A stretch of DNA of 64,000 nt from Trogon surrucura (taxonomy: Eukaryota > Chordata > Aves > Trogoniformes > Trogonidae). The notes beneath the pieces are model-generated. The model had not been told where the DNA came from, ran no database searches, and was given only the letters and a program-made list of their open reading frames with translations. The stretch covers positions 6,830,001-6,894,000 of the forward strand of contig CM036628.1 of NCBI GenBank assembly GCA_020746105.1, in the 5' to 3' direction. Shown here piece by piece: positions 59,446-64,000 of the stretch (position 1 is its first letter; each line of letters starts with the position of its first letter). A program made the translations under genes and the position numbers.

Positions 59446-62400
59446 CAGCAGTACTGGTGAGGACTGTTTCACAGCTCTGGTAACATTCCTGAAGTTGAGC
59501 ATTTACTAGGTTGTGACTGGATCTGCAGACATACTGACTCTGTGCTTCTAAACTTCTCCAAAACCCCTGGCCAGGCTCCAAGCACCATCTCTGGCATACT
59601 TGCTGGCACAGATTTTCTGTGTGACATGATTACTTAAAAGGAGGGTCTTTCAGCTCCCCTTCCCTCAATTTCCAGGACCAGTATTAGCCTGCCAGGGCAT
59701 TTAATATGGTTAATTATCTCTTTTCCTGACCTCCATCTGGTGGTCTGGTTTCAGCTGTACAGTCACAACGAAACCAACACATTGTGCAGAGGGATTTTAA
59801 GTGTAAGCCCTTTTTGCCTTAGCCTGAAAAATAAGTATATTCATATAGAACAGTCAATTCTCCACCGATATTTTCTGTGTCTCTCCTCGGTGCTTATAGT
59901 TATTCTTCAGGATATGGTTTTGCATCCTGCCAGGATTTGTAAGTTCCTTCTCTTCAAATACCTCTTTTGTTAAGGCCCTCTCCTCCAAGCACAGGGTGTC
60001 TCTCTGACCTTCTGAGTTACCACCTTTCAAGATCAGGAGTTTTACAGATTAAAAAATACTTTTCTCCTCGCAGGAAACTTGTCCTTTTCAGTGTTTTTCT
60101 CAACTTCAGGTAGAGTTCCTAAATAATATGTTACCAAATTTCCTGTGTTATCAGAACTCTTCCTATTGGGTAAATAAGTAGGTGTGTATGACATTTAAAT
60201 GAGCAAAAATGCAGTCCTTTTCCAAAACAGCTTAAGAGACCTAAAGAACTAACATAGGGGTATAAAAACATAAGCAAAAAGTAAGTTGTGTCACTTGTAG
60301 GTCAGCTGTATCATGCTGTCTGGTTTTTATTATTTATCAGTTTTAATAATTACACGTGTGAGTTTCATTTACAAAAATGTGATTTTTTTTGTAGAGAGAC
60401 TGCCGTGTTTTTTCAAATGCTCTGGTTAACAACGCTGTCTCCATTTTTTCATCTCTCTCTCTCAATTCATAGAATTGAGACACTGCATTTTTGAATTGCT
60501 TGTCTCACTCGTGGGAGGGCAGGCCATTTACTTTCACATGCCACAATGTTTGAAAACAATAGTGAAAAGGCACATGAACTGTAAAGAAATCTTTCCTGAA
60601 GTCTCGAAGGCAAGCTCTGGGAAATTTTAGGGTGGATGTCAAGACAGATACGTGCACTGTATGCGCAGGGCAGGGATTGGTGTCACAGGAGCCTGCAGAG
60701 CTTCAGCACAAAGCTTCATGAAGCCAGAGGAGGTTCTGGCAGTCCGTGTTCCAGCAGCTGATACAGGGCTGCTAAAGCTAAACATGGAAAGGAAATAAAA
60801 ATCAAATAGTAAGAAAACTGTCTGGTACAAATGGCTAATAATGAAGAAAATCCATAGCATTCTTGCCTTCCAGTGGCTCTTGGTGATGCAAGGGACTACA
60901 AGGAGCTTAATTCAGAGAAAAGTTGTAGAAAAAGTGTTCTGGTTCTACAAACTGTGCAGCAGCTCCGAGTCCAGTTCCTGCTGCCACCAAAGTCAAAGTC
61001 AGTGTCTGAACAAGGTCTTGCTACGTGGCTCTGAAATGTAATATATGGAAATATACTCTGAAGTAGATAATGTTGCTGCTTTCATTTGAGTACTGACCGT
61101 TAGCTGTTTAGCAGTCACACAGGAGATGAGTGGAGGTGTCTGTCACGAAGGTCCCTACTACGGCACAGGGACCAGTTTCATCCCATTCATTGTTTCCAAT
61201 ATTCTACTGCAGAAGGTGCAGAGGTATTAGGTCTGACTTATAAATGCTTTTTGTAAAATATGCATCTATATTTGTAAGAAGTACAAGGATCTCTTCCTTC
61301 CCTGCCGAGCCGGGCACCTTATATTCTCATTAGGAATTTATTAGTAGTACAGGATGTTTCGCAGTACAAAAGAATGTGCTTCTTATCAAAGAGACTTCTG
61401 GTAAGTTCTCGTAAGTCAGTCTCTCTCTGTTTTAAGGGAAAATACTGTTCTTCCATTTTGGAATGCAGCTAAATGAGAAATGTTGAAAGGCAGGCATCCA
61501 TGAGATGCCACTGTCAAAGTGAAAGCTGGGGGGTGGCCCAGGGGCACGTGTTCAGAGGATGTTCAGGTCACTCCAGAAGAGGAGGAACTCCTCTCCACCG
61601 GGGGTTCAGCATCCTCCTCTGACCAACAAGCCCAAGGGAGTGGGTATCAGCAAGGACTTACTGACAGGTAATTTTTTTTTTTCCTCCCAAGAACACCTAG
61701 CCCAGGAAGAGATGTATTGCCTCCTATTTTCCCTTCTCAAGCTATTGTGCTACAACTGAACCCTAGCAGAGTGAATTACATAGTTGGGTTCATGTTGTCT
61801 GTGTACCTGTTCACTGCTCAAAAGTAGTGCAAATAAGCTAAAAATTTTATGTGTCCCTGTATTCAGCACATCAGTAAGGAACTGCAAAAGCCTGGTGAAC
61901 TTTAAAACTCGTATTACAGATAAACCTTTGTATGTGTTTCTGCCAAGCGAAAAAATGGAAACTAGGGAACAGCAGCATTTCTGTGGCCAGCGTTTAAGAT
62001 GCTTGGGATGCTCAAAGGAAAAAAATAATGGAAGCACTTGTCATAAGCTGGAAGATGGATTTAGTGCATATTACATGACTAAGGTAAATAAACAAGATCA
62101 AACAAGAGCTGCACAGGCTTCTGTGTAACCAAATGCCATGTGAAATGCAACAGCTGAAAGGATCCTGTGAGAGGGGAGGTGAAACCGAGCGCCCAAGACA
62201 GGCGGTGACATAGTCTTAAATTCAGCACTTTCTGATGACACTGGAGATTGCACTTGTTTTGGCAGCTGATTTGGTGTTTTCCCCTTTTGAAAATGAGCTG
62301 GGAAAGTGCACTGTGTGCATCGCCTGCACTTTTGGTGACAGAGCCTGCAGATTCTAGATTAAACATGTTCTTGGCAAACAACGAACGTCCAGCTCTTCGT

Positions 62401-63263
62401 GCTCAGTGACTCACCAGGGTGGAAGTCGGGAATATTTAGAGTTGGGTTGTCTGTGCTTTTACGTAAAATGTCTCAGGGCTGAAACTTGGTGGTTTTTTCC
62501 TTTGTGATTGCTTGCTTATTTAGTGGAATAAATGAGCTTTTTTCTCCTCTTTTTCTGTTTGCATCCTGGGGGGTTTCTATATGACGAACTGTGTGATATA
62601 TTAGGCTGCAAATGGAGACAGCACTAGCTGTATAGTATTATATCCTATTCTGATATTCTCAGTGAGTAGTAAACACAAAGGGAGGTTACTTTGTAGTATA
62701 ATGAAGACATGCACACATTGCAAAGTTGCTAACACACTGTAATATGACATTCTATTTTTATTCTATGATAAATTTCTCAGGTAAAAAAGCCCTCCTTCAA
62801 CTTCTTGTTATACATAAAGGTACTTCTCTGGCAGCCAGGGAAAAGCAAGGAGAAGCCCTGCTGACATGCAGGTGTTTTGGAAGGAAGTGGTAGGCACAGG
62901 AACTGTGTTGGTTTTCAGCATTTGTTTTTCTATAATTCAACTTTTAGCCTTTCCCGGGCATATTCCCTGCCTACTTGCTATGGTTATGGTTCAGTCACTC
63001 AAGCCTAGCTTTTCGGCATTTTTTGAACCCTGGAAGTTTGATACCCCTCTATGGTTTAAAATTATCCTTACAAAGAGTATGGTATTTTCTTTTATTCTTT
63101 TAAGTGAGACAATTGATTACAGCAAAGTCTAAGACCCACAATGTCAGCTTGCAAGTCAAAAGTGGAGAACTATCAGGAAATTCTGTGCACTTCTTCCTGT
63201 TTTATCATGTATCATCTAGAGAAGAATGATTTCTATAATGGTCTCAGGATGTGTCTTAATGCT
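59446..63263. other. Non-coding stretch, no gene recognised
   Basis: Short frames only. The + frame 61559-61759 contains a CAG|GTAATT donor-like string (near 61668) but no paired acceptor of quality. The rest shows no recognised element. Confidence 0.5.
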
Positions 63264-63329
63264 TATATAACCTACTATGTTTTAAGGTGTATATATATAA
63301 ATAAGGTATATAACCTACTACATTTTAAG
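63264..63329 (+). repeat. Direct repeat, 23-bp unit, 43-bp spacing
   Basis: TATATAACCTACTATGTTTT plus AAG (63264-63286) recurs at 63307-63329 with two base differences. The spacer is AT dinucleotide-rich. This is a local duplication. Confidence 0.85.
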
Positions 63330-64000
63330 CCACAATACCTGCAAAACATACTAAAAACTGCCTTTGGATAGTAAAATAAGGACCATCTGCACAAATCATC
63401 GTAGTGTCTTTAGACTGATCGGTTTGTATTTGTTGAAAGCTAAAAATAGTTTTCCAGTCCTTATCTGTAAGGTTCTAGTCAAGAAATGCTATTTTTGCTG
63501 AAAAAAAGGGCCATTGATTATGTTTAAATATCATCATAGCAAAAAGCAGACAAAACAAAGCCTGCTGAAAACTGCCTTCCAGGAACCACAGGAGGTACAA
63601 CTGGTGACACAAATCCCTCCTCTGGTACCTCTGTGCTAGATCTGCAGCTCCGTAGAATATATTCACTTGCTCTCTGCTCAGCAGCACAGTCCTGTATCCT
63701 GACAGCTGAGTAATGTTCTGCTCACGTCTTCCCTTGTAAAATGAAAAAAGTAGATAATTTAATATAGATGTGACAAGTACAAGATAGATTTCTACCCAGC
63801 ACAGTTCACTGCTGAAAGTATTAGGCTGAAAACATTCTTTAAAGATAACCAGATTCTTAAGTTCAACCCCTTCACCACCTACCTCCCCTCCCAATTAAAC
63901 ACAGTACAGAAAAAACTTTAAACTAATAATTGAATTCATTCTTTGATCATTTCAGTATGAAAAAATATTTCACGTCTGTTTTTCCAGAAAATAAACCTCT
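63330..64000. other. Non-coding end of window
   Basis: A 139-codon minus frame (63475-63894) follows a fair acceptor (TTTTTCATTTTACAAG, near 63737) on the minus strand. It has no recognised domain and only weak donors, so it is not annotated as a gene. Confidence 0.45.

Overview
The window looks like ordinary non-coding bird DNA. Three things point to a bird. Two fragments carry the 3' end of a CR1 LINE (about 7871-8102 on +, about 25111-25288 on -). Two pieces match an avian endogenous-retrovirus LTR whose edge reads TGTCGTGGTTTAACCC or similar (13229-13610 and 17366-17466). Several worn remnants of MIR-like core-SINEs and other very old amniote repeats are also present, as expected in a slowly rearranging sauropsid genome. 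I recall this LTR type from non-galliform birds, so a neoavian is a reasonable guess, but it is only inference. The species and chromosome cannot be read from the sequence.

No protein-coding gene can be annotated with confidence. The open frames are short (the longest is 158 codons), start at arbitrary ATG/TTG/GTG codons, match no family I recognise, and often overlap repeats. I found no tRNA, rRNA, snRNA, known miRNA or CRISPR array. The window is best read as intergenic sequence or the inside of a very large intron.

Layout: 1-7 kb is AT-rich with a compact CpG-dense, G-quadruplex-capable patch at 1825-2180. 7-8 kb holds an old amniote repeat next to a CR1 3' end. 13-18 kb holds a solo LTR, a truncated second copy of the same family, a probable MIR-like piece and a GC-rich patch. 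24-28 kb holds short palindromes and the second CR1 piece. 31-34 kb is the most structured part: a quasi-palindromic TAGTAGTA cluster, a diverged tandem duplication of about 203 bp with a perfect octamer site in one copy, and a TCCA microsatellite. 43-47 kb holds two well-preserved MIR-like SINEs in opposite orientation. 54-60 kb holds further old repeats, a poly(A) retroposition footprint, a TTTA microsatellite and the 3' tail of a non-LTR retrotransposon ending in a C-x2-C-x12-H-x3-C motif.

I specifically looked for a hidden gene by checking minus-strand open frames for flanking splice sites and compatible phases. Several exon-like segments exist. The most gene-like ones (about 7.4 kb and 54.5 kb) overlap ancient interspersed repeats, so I report them as hypotheses rather than genes. 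I see no convincing undescribed system. The observations most worth following are the duplicated 32.6-32.9 kb element, the 31.74-31.86 kb palindrome cluster, the CpG/G4 patch and the retrotransposon tail at 59.3 kb.
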